Shown: positions 1-7,509 of the stretch, piece after piece
How the letters are laid out: the number at the start of each line of letters is the position of its first letter
How positions within the stretch are numbered: the stretch's first letter is position 1
Source of the DNA: CANNDT01 sp945876205
GTDB lineage: Bacteria; Acidobacteriota; Vicinamibacteria; Vicinamibacterales; UBA2999
Assembly (NCBI GenBank): GCA_947503365.1
Contig: CANNDT010000074.1
Span: forward strand, 1-22,475
Direction: 5' to 3'
DNA: 22,475 nucleotides
Program-made: the position numbers and the translations under genes
Notes under the pieces: generated by a model
The model's input: only the letters and a program-made list of their open reading frames with translations
The model's database searches: none
What the model was told of the DNA's origin: nothing

Positions 1-267
1 GTGCACGATCGGGCGCCCGACGCCCGCGCCGATGTGTTCTCGCTGGGCGCCGTGCTCTACACCATGATCGCGGGAACTGGATGGACCTGGGATGCGGAGT
101 TGTCCGCCCACATCGAAGCCGACGCGGAGATCGATGCCGACCTCAAGCGGATCCTGCTGACCGCCGTGGACCGGGATGCGGACAGGCGCTATCAATCCAT
201 CCAGGACATGCACACGGCGCTGGCCGCCTACCTCGAGTGGATCTGGCCGGGTCGCTCCTGGGCCTAG
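1..267 (+). CDS. Ser/Thr protein kinase, C-terminal end (5' truncated by window)
   Basis: Only the end of a Hanks-type serine/threonine kinase is present. The visible 88 residues hold the lower C-lobe. DVFSLGAVLYTMIAG corresponds to subdomain IX, where the Asp anchors the catalytic loop. A following acidic stretch leads to DADRRYQSIQDM, which carries the conserved subdomain XI arginine and the final helix pair. The protein stops about 20 residues after that, so there is no C-terminal sensor, TPR or WD40 region as many such kinases have. The reading frame is open at base 1, so the GTG there is probably internal rather than a start. The ATP-binding lobe and catalytic HRD/DFG motifs lie outside the window, so activity cannot be judged. 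Confidence 0.85.
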   Translation: MHDRAPDARADVFSLGAVLYTMIAGTGWTWDAELSAHIEADAEIDADLKRILLTAVDRDADRRYQSIQDMHTALAAYLEWIWPGRSWA

Positions 268-351
268 CCGACTCGAACACGCGCTCGTCGCCTTGTGTCA
301 GGTTGCCTTCATCACGCAGCACGCCAGGAATGACGTTCGTGGGGAGCGCAC

Positions 352-456
352 TCAGTCAAGCCGCCGCAGCGCCTGGCTCGAGGCCGCCTGCGCGGTGGCC
401 GCGAGCACGATCAGGCCCGCTGCGCCGAACAGCAGCGCCGGATCGACCGCGCTGCG
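352..456 (-). pseudogene. possible relic of an FtsX/MacB-type permease C-terminus
   Basis: The gap between the kinase and the alcohol dehydrogenase (268-581) holds no convincing gene. On the minus strand an open stretch of about 34 codons, bounded upstream by a stop at 457-459 and ending in TGA at 354-352, reads VDPALLFGAAGLIVLAATAQ and then ends SQALRRLD. A DP, a hydrophobic helix, and an arginine-rich end that would normally read PARRA..DP..ALR is the layout of the last membrane helix of MacB/FtsX permeases. There is no start codon and the expected PARRA motif is altered. This could be a relic or chance. Nothing else is visible in the gap. Confidence 0.3.
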
Positions 457-581
457 TCAATTCAGATGCATCGCACAGTCCTCTGCGTGATTTTCGTCCG
501 GGCGCGCGCGGTATTCCCCATCGAGGACTCTTCATCGCCCCGGAGCGATGTCCCGTCAGGAGCGGAGGCGGGGAATGATTG

Positions 582-1640
582 ATGCAACGTCACGCCAGTA
601 TGATCGCCGCACGACTCCATAGCTACGGGAAGCCGCTCCTGATCGAAGAGGTCATCACGCCCCGGCCCGGACCGGGGCAGGTGGTCATCCGGGTGGCCGC
701 CGCCGGCTTTTGCCACAGCGACATTCATGTCATGGACGGCGAGATTCAAATCCTGCCGCGCTTGCCGTTGATCCTGGGCCACGAGAATGCGGGATTCGTC
801 TCCGCGGTCGGCTCGGGCGTCACCGCCGTGCGCGAAGGTGACGCGGTGGCGGTCTACGGCGGCTGGGGCTGCGGTCGATGCGATTACTGCGTCGCCGGCC
901 ACGAGCAGTTGTGCGGGACGCCGCAGTGGGCGGGACTGTCGAATTACGACGGCGGCTACGCCGAATACCTGCTCGTGCCGCACGAGCGCTACCTGGTCAC
1001 GCTGTCAACCGTGACACCGATCGACGCCGCGCCGCTGACCGACGCCGCGTTGACGCCCTATCGCGCGATCAAGAAGGCGCTGCCCGTGCTCGAGCCGGAC
1101 CACTACGCCCTCGTGATCGGGCTCGGCGGACTGGGTCAGTACGGACTCAAGCTCCTGGGGATCCTCTCGGGTTGTCCCGTCATCGTCGTCGACGTCTCTC
1201 CCGAGAAGCGTCGCCTCGCCCACCATGCCGGCGTACGCCATGTGTTCGATGGCAACGATCCCAACCTGGCGACGGCGATTCGCGATCTCACCGGTGGTCA
1301 TGGGGTGAATGCGGCGTTTGATTTCGTCGGCAGCGATGCGACGCTCGCCCTTGCGGTGGCGTCGACCCGGTCGCTGGGCAAGGTCACCCAGATCGGCCTG
1401 GCGGGCGGTGCCGCGCGCCTGAAAGTGCTCGAGAACAGCCGCTTCGAAGTGCAATTCGAGGCCACGCTCTGGGGCACCATCAAGGAATTGCGCGAGGTGA
1501 TTGCCCTGGCCGAATCGGGACGGCTCACGCCGATCCCCATCGAGGTGTCGCCGCTCGAGCGCATCAACGACGTCTACGCGCGTCTCAAGCGTGGAGCGGT
1601 GGAAGGTCGCGCCGTGATCGCGCCCGGGTCGGCCGAATAG
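582..1640 (+). CDS. zinc-dependent, NAD-type alcohol dehydrogenase (MDR family)
   Basis: A medium-chain dehydrogenase/reductase of about 350 residues, the usual family length, predicted to be cytosolic. The N-terminal GroES-like domain carries the catalytic-zinc motifs FCHSD and GHE. The structural-zinc loop GCGRCDYCVAGHEQLC has all four cysteines. The Rossmann domain has the nucleotide loop GLGGLGQYG, and an Asp follows the second strand (VIVVDVSPEKR), which favours NAD over NADP. It oxidises alcohols or reduces aldehydes; the substrate cannot be read from the sequence. A GGAGG at 564-568 lies upstream of TTG 579 and ATG 582, and ATG 600 is a further possible start, so the first few residues are uncertain. 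It converges on the esterase gene with 28 bases between the stops. Confidence 0.9.
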   Translation: MQRHASMIAARLHSYGKPLLIEEVITPRPGPGQVVIRVAAAGFCHSDIHVMDGEIQILPRLPLILGHENAGFVSAVGSGVTAVREGDAVAVYGGWGCGRCDYCVAGHEQLCGTPQWAGLSNYDGGYAEYLLVPHERYLVTLSTVTPIDAAPLTDAALTPYRAIKKALPVLEPDHYALVIGLGGLGQYGLKLLGILSGCPVIVVDVSPEKRRLAHHAGVRHVFDGNDPNLATAIRDLTGGHGVNAAFDFVGSDATLALAVASTRSLGKVTQIGLAGGAARLKVLENSRFEVQFEATLWGTIKELREVIALAESGRLTPIPIEVSPLERINDVYARLKRGAVEGRAVIAPGSAE

Positions 1641-1668
1641 CCAACCAGGTGGACGGCCGATTCAGTCA

Positions 1669-2991
1669 CTACATCCCGGTGGGCCAGGTTTCGGGAAGGT
1701 CGAGCTCGTGACGTGACCACCGTTCGAGCGGCGCCACCGCGCACGTCTCGTCATAGTGAATCACCACGTCGAACTGCTTCGGCAGGCAGGCGGTGAAGTA
1801 GTGGCTCTGGCGCTCCGTGTCGGCACGGTAGATGACGCCGATGGCCCGCTCGAGGCGGGGCGACGTGAGCGGGGCGGCGGCTGGCCCATGGAGATCGAGC
1901 GCAAATGCGGGAATCCCTGTCTCGTGAAACAGCCGCTCGTAACTGCCGGCGAGTGATGGCTGAACCGCCATCAGGTCGGCCGGCTCGTCCCAGCCCAATG
2001 CGGCGGTCACGCTTCCGGTGTGCGTGGTGAATCCGATCGATCGCGTCTCGGCGGCGAAGCGCTGGCGCACGAGCTGGCCGAGATTCAACTCGCCGAGGGT
2101 GGACATCTGCGTCGCCCGCGCATCCCCAAGGTGCGAGTTGTGCGCCCAGACGACGGCCCGCGCCGCGCCGTTCATGCGCGTCACGTGCCCGACCAGTGAC
2201 TCGAACGTCGCCATCATGTGGCGATCCCGCACGTTCCATGATGCCGCGCCGTTGCCGAACATCGCCCGGTAATAGGCTTCGGCATGGGCGACGACGCGGG
2301 CATTCTGTTCGGCGGCAAAGTAATCGTCTGCCGCGATCCGGCCGTCGCGGCTCGCATAGTCGGCCGCCCGCCGCTGCAGCTCGACGAGCTGGGTGATAAC
2401 CGCCTGCTCGCACGAGGGCTCGAGCCCGCGCGTGGTCGCATAGCCGTAGGCTTGCGCGTCCTCGCCAAAGACGTCGAAGCACGCGTAGCGCCGCCGGGCG
2501 CGTTCGGCGGCAGCCGGATCGACCGTGCGGAGATAGCCGAGCACGGCATCGATGGAGCGGTGCAGGCTGTAGAGATCGAGCCCGTAGAACCCGACCTGGT
2601 CGCGCAGGAGGCGGCCAACGTTGTGGTCGTGGAGCCACTCGAGGAAGCTGACGACCTCGCGGTTGCGCCACATCCACCGTGGGAACCGCGTGAAGTCGCT
2701 GACGGCCTCTTCGGCGGACGTGTCGGTGCTGCTACCGCGGACCCAGCGGTTGGCGCGATACGCATCGGGCCAGTCCGCTTCCACGGCCACGAGGTTGAAT
2801 CCGCGGTCGGTGATCAGGAGTCGCGTCAGGTCGCCGCGCGCGCGGTAGAACTCGTGGGTGCCGTGTGAGGCTTCGCCGATCAGCACGAACCGCGCATCGC
2901 CGATCAGATCGAGAATCGGCCGGACGTGCCCGGCCGGCTCGAGCCGCATGGCGCTGGCGATGACAGCGTCGATCGCTGGGTCGCGGCTCAT
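1669..2991 (-). CDS. erythromycin esterase-like hydrolase
   Basis: A 440-residue member of the erythromycin esterase (Ere) family. The motif GEASHGTHEFY near residue 38 contains the Glu and His that act as metal/general-base residues in EreA/EreB-type enzymes. VEADWPDAYRANR, RFPRWMWRN and VVWAHNSHLGDA are further family blocks. The C-terminus (HYFTACLPKQFDVVIHYDET) also matches the family. Genuine macrolide resistance is known for only a few members, and most chromosomal homologues have unknown substrates. The start ATG overlaps the stop of the upstream phosphoribosyltransferase as ATGA, so the two are translationally coupled. In Mycobacterium Rv2030c the same two domains are one polypeptide, which suggests a joint role in stress or dormancy. 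I see no reason to call it a resistance gene. Confidence 0.9.
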   Translation of the reverse strand: MSRDPAIDAVIASAMRLEPAGHVRPILDLIGDARFVLIGEASHGTHEFYRARGDLTRLLITDRGFNLVAVEADWPDAYRANRWVRGSSTDTSAEEAVSDFTRFPRWMWRNREVVSFLEWLHDHNVGRLLRDQVGFYGLDLYSLHRSIDAVLGYLRTVDPAAAERARRRYACFDVFGEDAQAYGYATTRGLEPSCEQAVITQLVELQRRAADYASRDGRIAADDYFAAEQNARVVAHAEAYYRAMFGNGAASWNVRDRHMMATFESLVGHVTRMNGAARAVVWAHNSHLGDARATQMSTLGELNLGQLVRQRFAAETRSIGFTTHTGSVTAALGWDEPADLMAVQPSLAGSYERLFHETGIPAFALDLHGPAAAPLTSPRLERAIGVIYRADTERQSHYFTACLPKQFDVVIHYDETCAVAPLERWSRHELDLPETWPTGM

Positions 2992-3674
2992 CGTCTGGCT
3001 CCTGCGCTGGTGGGGCCCGCGGCCGGCTGCGCGAGCAGCGCCTGCACCTCATCGTCGGACGTTTCTGAGAAGTCGCGGTACCAGAGGCCGACCGCCGAGA
3101 AGTCGCGCGGGGTGCGCACGCACACCACCTCGTCAGCCTGCGGTCGGAGCTTGTCGCACGCCTCGGCCGATCCGACCGGCACGGCGACGACGACCGTTCG
3201 AGGTTCGAGGCGGCGCACCGCCTGCACGGCCGCGAGCATGCTCGAACCCGTCGCCAGGCCGTCGTCCACGAGGATGACGACGCGATCCTTCAGCGCCAAA
3301 GGGGGCCGGCTGCCGCGATACAGGCGCTCGCGGCGAGCGAGCTCGCGGGTTTCCTCCGCGACGACCGCCTCGATCGCGCCGGTCGGGACGTAGAACTGCG
3401 AGGTGACGTCGGTGTTGAGGATGCGGACGCCGCCGCTGGCGAGCGCGCCCATCGCGAACTCGCGATGTCCCGGCAGGCCAAGCTTGCGGACGATGAAGAC
3501 GTCGAGAGGCGCGTGAAGCCGCGAGGCGACTTCGGCGGCGACGGGAACGCCTCCGCGGGGCAGCCCGAGCACGATGACGTCGTTCCGATGGCCATAGGCG
3601 CCCAGAAACTGGGCGAGTTCCGCCCCTCCCTCATGGCGGTCGGCGTATGGCTGTGCGTCGACCCGATCGTGCAC
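2988..3674 (-). CDS. phosphoribosyltransferase-family protein
   Basis: A type I PRTase-fold protein of about 228 residues. LGLPRGGVPVAAEVA is followed by VRKLGLPGHREFAMGALASG, typical of this subfamily. The PRPP-binding loop ILVDDGLATGSSM (Asp-Asp near residues 137-138) is intact, so ribose-phosphate binding is plausible; the base substrate is unknown. The frame is open back to 3869, but the extra 65 residues are low in recognisable structure. GTG at 3674 has GGAG nine bases upstream and gives the normal family length, so I chose it; GTG 3689 is an alternative. It is first in a two-gene operon, with its TGA overlapping the ATG of the esterase gene. Relatives are fused to Ere-like or alpha/beta-hydrolase domains in mycobacteria, and both partners occur here. 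Confidence 0.88.
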   Translation of the reverse strand: MHDRVDAQPYADRHEGGAELAQFLGAYGHRNDVIVLGLPRGGVPVAAEVASRLHAPLDVFIVRKLGLPGHREFAMGALASGGVRILNTDVTSQFYVPTGAIEAVVAEETRELARRERLYRGSRPPLALKDRVVILVDDGLATGSSMLAAVQAVRRLEPRTVVVAVPVGSAEACDKLRPQADEVVCVRTPRDFSAVGLWYRDFSETSDDEVQALLAQPAAGPTSAGARR

Positions 3675-3689
3675 CGGACGATTCTCCAC

Positions 3690-4073
3690 CCCGAAGCGTT
3701 CCCGTCTCCGCTTGTCTGAGGCGAAAACACGGGGCACGCGTCCAGTCGTTCGCGATGGTTGCGTCTGCGGATGTGTGTCGGCCCAGAAGCCTGTGCTTCT
3801 CGAGTTGCGATCACGTTCCCGATCCGTCATCCATCGGTCTCGCGGGCGTGCCCCGCTGCAGAGGATCAAGCACGGAATGCACCAACGGTGATGGACCGAA
3901 GTCTGCGGTTATCCGCAACGATGGCGCGAATCGCGGAGCGAGGGCGCGGGATCCTTCCCGCCAGCGCGGAAATAATTCGCGCAATCGAACGAGTTCGACG
4001 ACCTCCGGTCGCGATCCATCCTCATTCGCACCAAGGCACGCTCGTTGCGTCGCGCTATCTGCGAGGCGTCTAG
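3690..4073. other. intergenic stretch without a recognisable gene
   Basis: About 380 bases lie between the start of the phosphoribosyltransferase and the UbiB-like fragment. Open frames exist on both strands, but their translations are rich in Arg, Ala and Pro and lack family motifs, as expected of GC-rich non-coding DNA. The promoter of the minus-strand PRT-esterase operon should lie near 3690-3760, yet I see no clear -35/-10 pair. The stretch is continuous with decayed gene fragments downstream and may itself be eroded coding sequence. Confidence 0.5.
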
Positions 4074-4346
4074 GTGCGAATGATGCGGAGTGAAACCACG
4101 GCCCACGTCGTGCCGCCGGTCGCCATTCGCGCCCGCCGCCTTGGCCATCTCCGCCGATATCACGACATCGCCGCCGTCCTGGTGAAGTACGGCTTCGTCG
4201 ACGTCGTCGATGCGCTGCACCTGGCGCCGTATCGCGCCGGCGGGCGGCCGCCGCGCCGTTCGGGTGCCGCCATGGAAAATCAAGCGCCACTGCTGAAAAA
4301 TTCCGGTCCATCGCTATCCCTCCGCCACGATCGCCCGCATTCCTGA
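4074..4346 (+). pseudogene. N-terminal fragment of an ABC1/UbiB/AarF-type kinase
   Basis: The 90-codon frame contains RRYHDIAAVLVKYGFVDVVD followed by ALHLAPYRAGGR. This resembles the N-terminal helix of ABC1/UbiB atypical kinases, which usually reads roughly R..EI..VLV.YGF.D....L.L. Family members run to about 430-560 residues. Here the similarity stops near base 4250 and the frame ends at 4346, with none of the nucleotide-binding or catalytic motifs. It therefore looks like the surviving head of a deleted gene. It is followed by a half BON domain, another remnant. Alternatively it could be a short unrelated ORF; the helix pattern is suggestive but short. Confidence 0.45.
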
Positions 4347-4368
4347 GCGCCGTGGACGGGCACGGAGG

Positions 4369-4575
4369 TTGCCCTTGCTATCTGCCGGGATGCCGGCAAT
4401 CCAACGGGTCCCACCGATCCACCTCATCGTGCGTAACGGGCACGCCACGCTGACGGGCGTCGTCGCCGCCGAGGCGCAAGGGTCGGTGGCTGAGATGCTG
4501 GCGCAGGGAACGTTTGGTGTCATGGGTCTCGAGAACCGGCTGCAGGTCGAGGAACAGTCCGATCCCGCCACGTAG
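4369..4575 (+). pseudogene. truncated BON-domain protein (C-terminal half of a domain)
   Basis: The frame encodes PPIHLIVRNGHATLTGVV, then AQGTFGVMGLENRLQVEE. This is the second strand pair and last helix/strand of a BON (bacterial OsmY and nodulation) domain: NG..TL.G.V followed by GV..V.N.L.V. The first alpha/beta half of the domain, a second BON copy and a signal peptide are absent. Full-length two-BON periplasmic proteins in related bacteria have a PPIH(I/L)IV.NG segment just like this in their C-terminal part, so I read it as a truncated gene. Initiation could still occur: GGAGG at 4364-4368 precedes TTG 4375, and ATG 4390 is in frame. It ends 11 bases before the hydrolase start. Confidence 0.55.
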
Positions 4576-4586
4576 GTGGTCACGAC

Positions 4587-5249
4587 ATGGAGATCATTCA
4601 GGCTGAAGCCGTTCGCATCCCGGCCGCAGGCGTGTTCATCGAGGGTGATCTTCGAGTCCCGCGCATGGCGTCGGGGCTGGTGATCTTCGCCCACGGCAGC
4701 GGCAGCAGCCGCTTCAGCCGCCGCAACCGCCAGGTGGCGGCGTTCCTCCAGGATCGCGGGTGGGGAACGTTGCTGCTCGATCTGTTGACCCGGCAGGAAG
4801 AAGCCGTGGATCTTCGGACCGGCGAGTTCCGCTTCGACATCGAACGGCTGGGACACCGCGTCGTCTGCGCGGTCGACTGGGTGGACGCATACCCGGAGAT
4901 CGCGGGGCTGCCGATCTGCTGTTTTGGGGCGAGTACCGGCGCGGCCGCTGCACCGATCGCGGCGGCCGAGCGGCCGGGCCGCGTGCAGGCGGTCGTATCG
5001 CGCGGCGGCCGGCCCGATCTCGCCGGCGACGTGCTGCCGCAGGTCAAGGCGCCCACCTTGCTCATCGTCGGCGGGTCCGACGGACCGGTCATCGATCTCA
5101 ATCGGGAGGCGATGCGGCATCTGACGGCCCCCGTCCAACTTGAAATCGTCGCGGGCGCCACGCACCTCTTCGAGGAGCCCGGGGCGATCGAGGAGGTCTG
5201 CCGCCTGGCTGCGGCGTGGTGCGAGCGGCACCTTCGACAACAGGACTAA
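4587..5249 (+). CDS. alpha/beta hydrolase, dienelactone-hydrolase-like
   Basis: A 220-residue single-domain alpha/beta hydrolase, likely cytosolic. The oxyanion-side motif FAHGSGSSR lies near residue 35. The nucleophile elbow is GASTG (Ser116), the acid is in VGGSDG (Asp165), and the catalytic His is in GATHLFEE (His193). The catalytic triad is therefore complete. The RFSRRNRQVA segment after HGSGSS is typical of the subgroup found beside, or fused to, phosphoribosyltransferases of the kind at 2988-3674 (for example Rv0571c in Mycobacterium). The substrate is unknown. The gene follows the BON remnant by 11 bases, and the barrel gene begins 19 bases after its stop, so it may be transcribed with either. 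Confidence 0.88.
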   Translation: MEIIQAEAVRIPAAGVFIEGDLRVPRMASGLVIFAHGSGSSRFSRRNRQVAAFLQDRGWGTLLLDLLTRQEEAVDLRTGEFRFDIERLGHRVVCAVDWVDAYPEIAGLPICCFGASTGAAAAPIAAAERPGRVQAVVSRGGRPDLAGDVLPQVKAPTLLIVGGSDGPVIDLNREAMRHLTAPVQLEIVAGATHLFEEPGAIEEVCRLAAAWCERHLRQQD

Positions 5250-5268
5250 CATGTTCGTGTAGCGAACG

Positions 5269-5976
5269 ATGGTGAAAAGACTCCGGAGCGTTCTCGTCCT
5301 CGCGTGCGCCGCACTGGCCGCATCCGTGCCTCCCGCGTACGCGCAGCAGACCTTGAACCTGTCATGGGGATACTCGATGATGCGGACCGGTCGCGTTGCG
5401 ACCGACATCCTCCTGATCGAGCACGCAGACCTGGACTTCGAGTTCCGCGATTTCAATGTTCCCACCATCGGCGTCGAGTGGCTCGTCCCAATCGGCAATC
5501 ACGTCGAGGCGGGAGTTGGCGCAGCGTTCTCGCGGGATACCGTCCCGACCGTCCATGTGGGTGTCGCCAGCAGCGATGGCCGCGCAATTCCCCGCGAGCT
5601 GCGGCTTCGGCAGATGCCGCTGGCATTCACCGCCCGGTACCTGCCGCTAGGCCAGTCCTACATCGTGCAGCCGTACGTCGGCGGCGGGGTGGCCATCGTC
5701 AGGTGGCGGTTCAGCGAGTCGGGTGACTTCGCGGCGTCGAACCGCCCGACGATCTTTCGCGGCGAAGAGTACAGCGCGACGGGCAACGCGATCGGCCCTG
5801 TCGTCGTCGCAGGTCTGCGCGCCGTGACGGGGGATACGCTGGCCTTTGGCGTCGAAGCGCGGTACCACCGAGCGCGAGGCACGTTCGGCCCCGCCTTCGC
5901 CAGGGTAGTGGATCCGGACATCGACTTCGGAGGGTTGACGCTGCTGGCAACCGCCGGACTGAGATTTGGCAAGTAG
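5269..5976 (+). CDS. outer-membrane beta-barrel protein, uncharacterised
   Basis: A 235-residue exported protein. It has a classic Sec signal peptide: basic VKRLR, a hydrophobic VLVLACAALAASV core and an AYA|QQ cleavage site near residue 25. The mature part alternates hydrophobic and polar residues in strand-like blocks separated by glycine-rich turns (PYVGGGVAIVRWRF, VVVAGLRAV, FGVEARYHRARG). It ends GLTLLATAGLRFGK, a C-terminal strand with Phe near the end as in OmpA/OmpW-like barrels. About eight strands are plausible. No ligand or transport role can be read. The stop overlaps the next gene by 11 bases, suggesting coupling to the surface-associated genes downstream. Confidence 0.75.
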   Translation: MVKRLRSVLVLACAALAASVPPAYAQQTLNLSWGYSMMRTGRVATDILLIEHADLDFEFRDFNVPTIGVEWLVPIGNHVEAGVGAAFSRDTVPTVHVGVASSDGRAIPRELRLRQMPLAFTARYLPLGQSYIVQPYVGGGVAIVRWRFSESGDFAASNRPTIFRGEEYSATGNAIGPVVVAGLRAVTGDTLAFGVEARYHRARGTFGPAFARVVDPDIDFGGLTLLATAGLRFGK

Positions 5977-7177
5977 CGTCGCACCTCGCCCGCGCTCCGC
6001 CATCTTCCATGCCGTCACCCACGTCTGGGGTCGAGGCTATCTCGATCTCTTTCTCAACGTCTGCATCCCCAATCAGCTCGCGCCAGGCAATATCCCGGCG
6101 CTGCCCGCCGGCTCCCGCTACCGCATTCTGACGAAGTCGATCCACCGGGAGGAGATCGACGCGCACCCGAACGTGCGCGCGCTGCGCGAGGTGATTCCCG
6201 TCGACATCATCCTGATTGACGTCCTCGAACAGGGTGGAGTCCTGTCGGGCGCGTACGACCTGATGATTGCGTGCCACCGCCAGGCGGTCGCCGACATCAT
6301 CGAGGCGGGCGCAGCGATTCTGTTCTTGTCCGCAGACTTCGTGATGTCGGCCAACACGATGGCCGCGGTGGTGGCGCACCATCGACAGGGTGCTCGCGCG
6401 ATTACCACCACCGGCCTTCGGTTGAACCGGGGAGCCTTTCTGGCTCGCCTCTCCGAGCCAGACGTACTGCTCAGTGCACTGTCGCCGCGCGCACTTGTGG
6501 CGATGGCGCTACCTCACCTGCATGCACACACGCTGTCGATGTTCGCCGATGCCGATCCGTTCAACAAATTTCCGGTAGCCGTCTACTGGCGGGTGGGCGA
6601 CGAGGGGTTGGTCGCACGCGGCCTGCATCTGCACCCGCTCATGGTGGACCCGGTCAACCCGCTGCTGCCGGTTGGCACCGTTGATGGCGCGTACCTGAGC
6701 CAGGCGGTTCCCGATCGATCCTTGGTGCACGTCGTCACCGATTCTGACGACATACAGTTTTTCGAGTTGACCGAGGCTGAGAGAGAGGTGCTGCCGGCGC
6801 AGGGCTCCGGCGCCTCGATGTGGCGTTCGTTGCTGGTGGCCGCGACCTGCGACGACCACCAACGCGCGTTCTGGCGCGACCACGCGATCCTCATACACAC
6901 ACGCGATGTCGATGGACCGCAGTGGACGGCCGCGAAGCGGGCTGCGGCCCGGTACGTCGCGCGCGTGGTGCGACTGGATCCACACCGTCGAACCATCTAC
7001 AAGTGGTCGAAGAAATACGGCCTTCTGCTGAAGCGACGCGATCAAGCCCTGACGCGCGCGCTGCGAGCCGTGCGTCAGGTCGCCCGCCAGTCGGCGCGAT
7101 CGCGTAAGCAAATCTCCCGCGCCGCCCGGATCCTGCAGAAGCGTCTGCGGAAGTCCCCGCTCGGGCGTTTCCGGTAA
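5966..7177 (+). CDS. uncharacterised protein, possibly glycosyltransferase-like, with very basic C-terminal tail
   Basis: I do not recognise this 403-residue protein with certainty. The N-terminal two thirds look like an alpha/beta fold: IFHAVTHVWGRGYLDLFLNV, YRILTKS, and AAILFLSADFVMS near residue 110-125, where SADFVMS resembles the metal/nucleotide-binding turn of GT-A folds. The middle has LHLHPLMVDP. The last 60 or so residues are strongly basic and helical (KRRDQALTRALRAVRQVARQ, then SRKQISR and QKRLRKSPLGRFR), suggesting binding to membrane phospholipid or an anionic polymer. There is no signal peptide or membrane segment. No ATG or GTG fits near the N-terminus, so TTG 5966, inside the end of the barrel gene, is the likely start. 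A glycosyltransferase role is inference from fold impression and neighbours. Confidence 0.6.
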   Translation: MASSVAPRPRSAIFHAVTHVWGRGYLDLFLNVCIPNQLAPGNIPALPAGSRYRILTKSIHREEIDAHPNVRALREVIPVDIILIDVLEQGGVLSGAYDLMIACHRQAVADIIEAGAAILFLSADFVMSANTMAAVVAHHRQGARAITTTGLRLNRGAFLARLSEPDVLLSALSPRALVAMALPHLHAHTLSMFADADPFNKFPVAVYWRVGDEGLVARGLHLHPLMVDPVNPLLPVGTVDGAYLSQAVPDRSLVHVVTDSDDIQFFELTEAEREVLPAQGSGASMWRSLLVAATCDDHQRAFWRDHAILIHTRDVDGPQWTAAKRAAARYVARVVRLDPHRRTIYKWSKKYGLLLKRRDQALTRALRAVRQVARQSARSRKQISRAARILQKRLRKSPLGRFR

Positions 7178-7250
7178 GCGACTCAACCTGGATGTCTTTC
7201 CGAGCACCAACCGGCTGTTTCGGGTTAAATTAGATGGTCGGCAACAACTG

Positions 7251-7496
7251 ATGACCTCCAAGTCCTTTCCCGCGTGGCTCATCGCCGTTACGGCGGCGTG
7301 GCTGGTGCTGCTCAACGAGCAGCCGGCCTACGCGTACATCGATCCGGGCACCGGGAGCCTCATCTACCAGACCGCGCTCACCCTGCTCCTTGGAGCTGGA
7401 CTCGTGCTGCGGCGCTTCCGCGGATCGGTTGCGCGGTTTGTGAAACGCCTCGGCGGCCGCGGCGCCGGCCCCGAGGGCCCCGGTGCCGAGCCCTGA
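7251..7496 (+). CDS. small membrane protein with YIDPGTGS motif
   Basis: An 81-residue protein with an N-terminal hydrophobic segment (FPAWLIAVTAAWLVLL) and a possible AYA signal cleavage site. The mature N-terminus would carry YIDPGTGSLIYQ, leading into a second hydrophobic helix (ALTLLLGAGLVL) and a basic, Gly/Pro-rich tail (FVKRLGGRGAG). Short proteins with YIDPGTGS followed by one membrane helix are widespread, often beside surface-polysaccharide or sulfatase genes, and have no assigned function that I know. It lies 73 bases after the unknown protein and 13 bases before the methyltransferase start chosen here. The upstream GGTTAAATTAGATGG is AT-rich for this genome and might be part of a promoter. 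Confidence 0.75.
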   Translation: MTSKSFPAWLIAVTAAWLVLLNEQPAYAYIDPGTGSLIYQTALTLLLGAGLVLRRFRGSVARFVKRLGGRGAGPEGPGAEP

Positions 7497-7509
7497 TTCG
7501 ATAGGGGCG

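Noticed and set aside
1669..2991. Macrolide resistance gene
   Set aside because: The Ere-like family is broad and mostly of unknown substrate. Coupling to a phosphoribosyltransferase and absence of mobile elements argue against an acquired resistance determinant.
3675..3869. N-terminal extension of the phosphoribosyltransferase to the first ATG
   Set aside because: The extra 65 residues are not family-like, and a GTG with a well-spaced GGAG gives the normal length.
4314..5498. 394-codon minus-strand open frame
   Set aside because: It is antisense to the alpha/beta hydrolase, whose catalytic triad is intact, and lacks motifs of its own.
7483..7509. Earlier GTG start of the methyltransferase overlapping the YIDPGTGS gene
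   Set aside because: Possible, but ATG 7510 has AGGGG just upstream and begins the family-like sequence.
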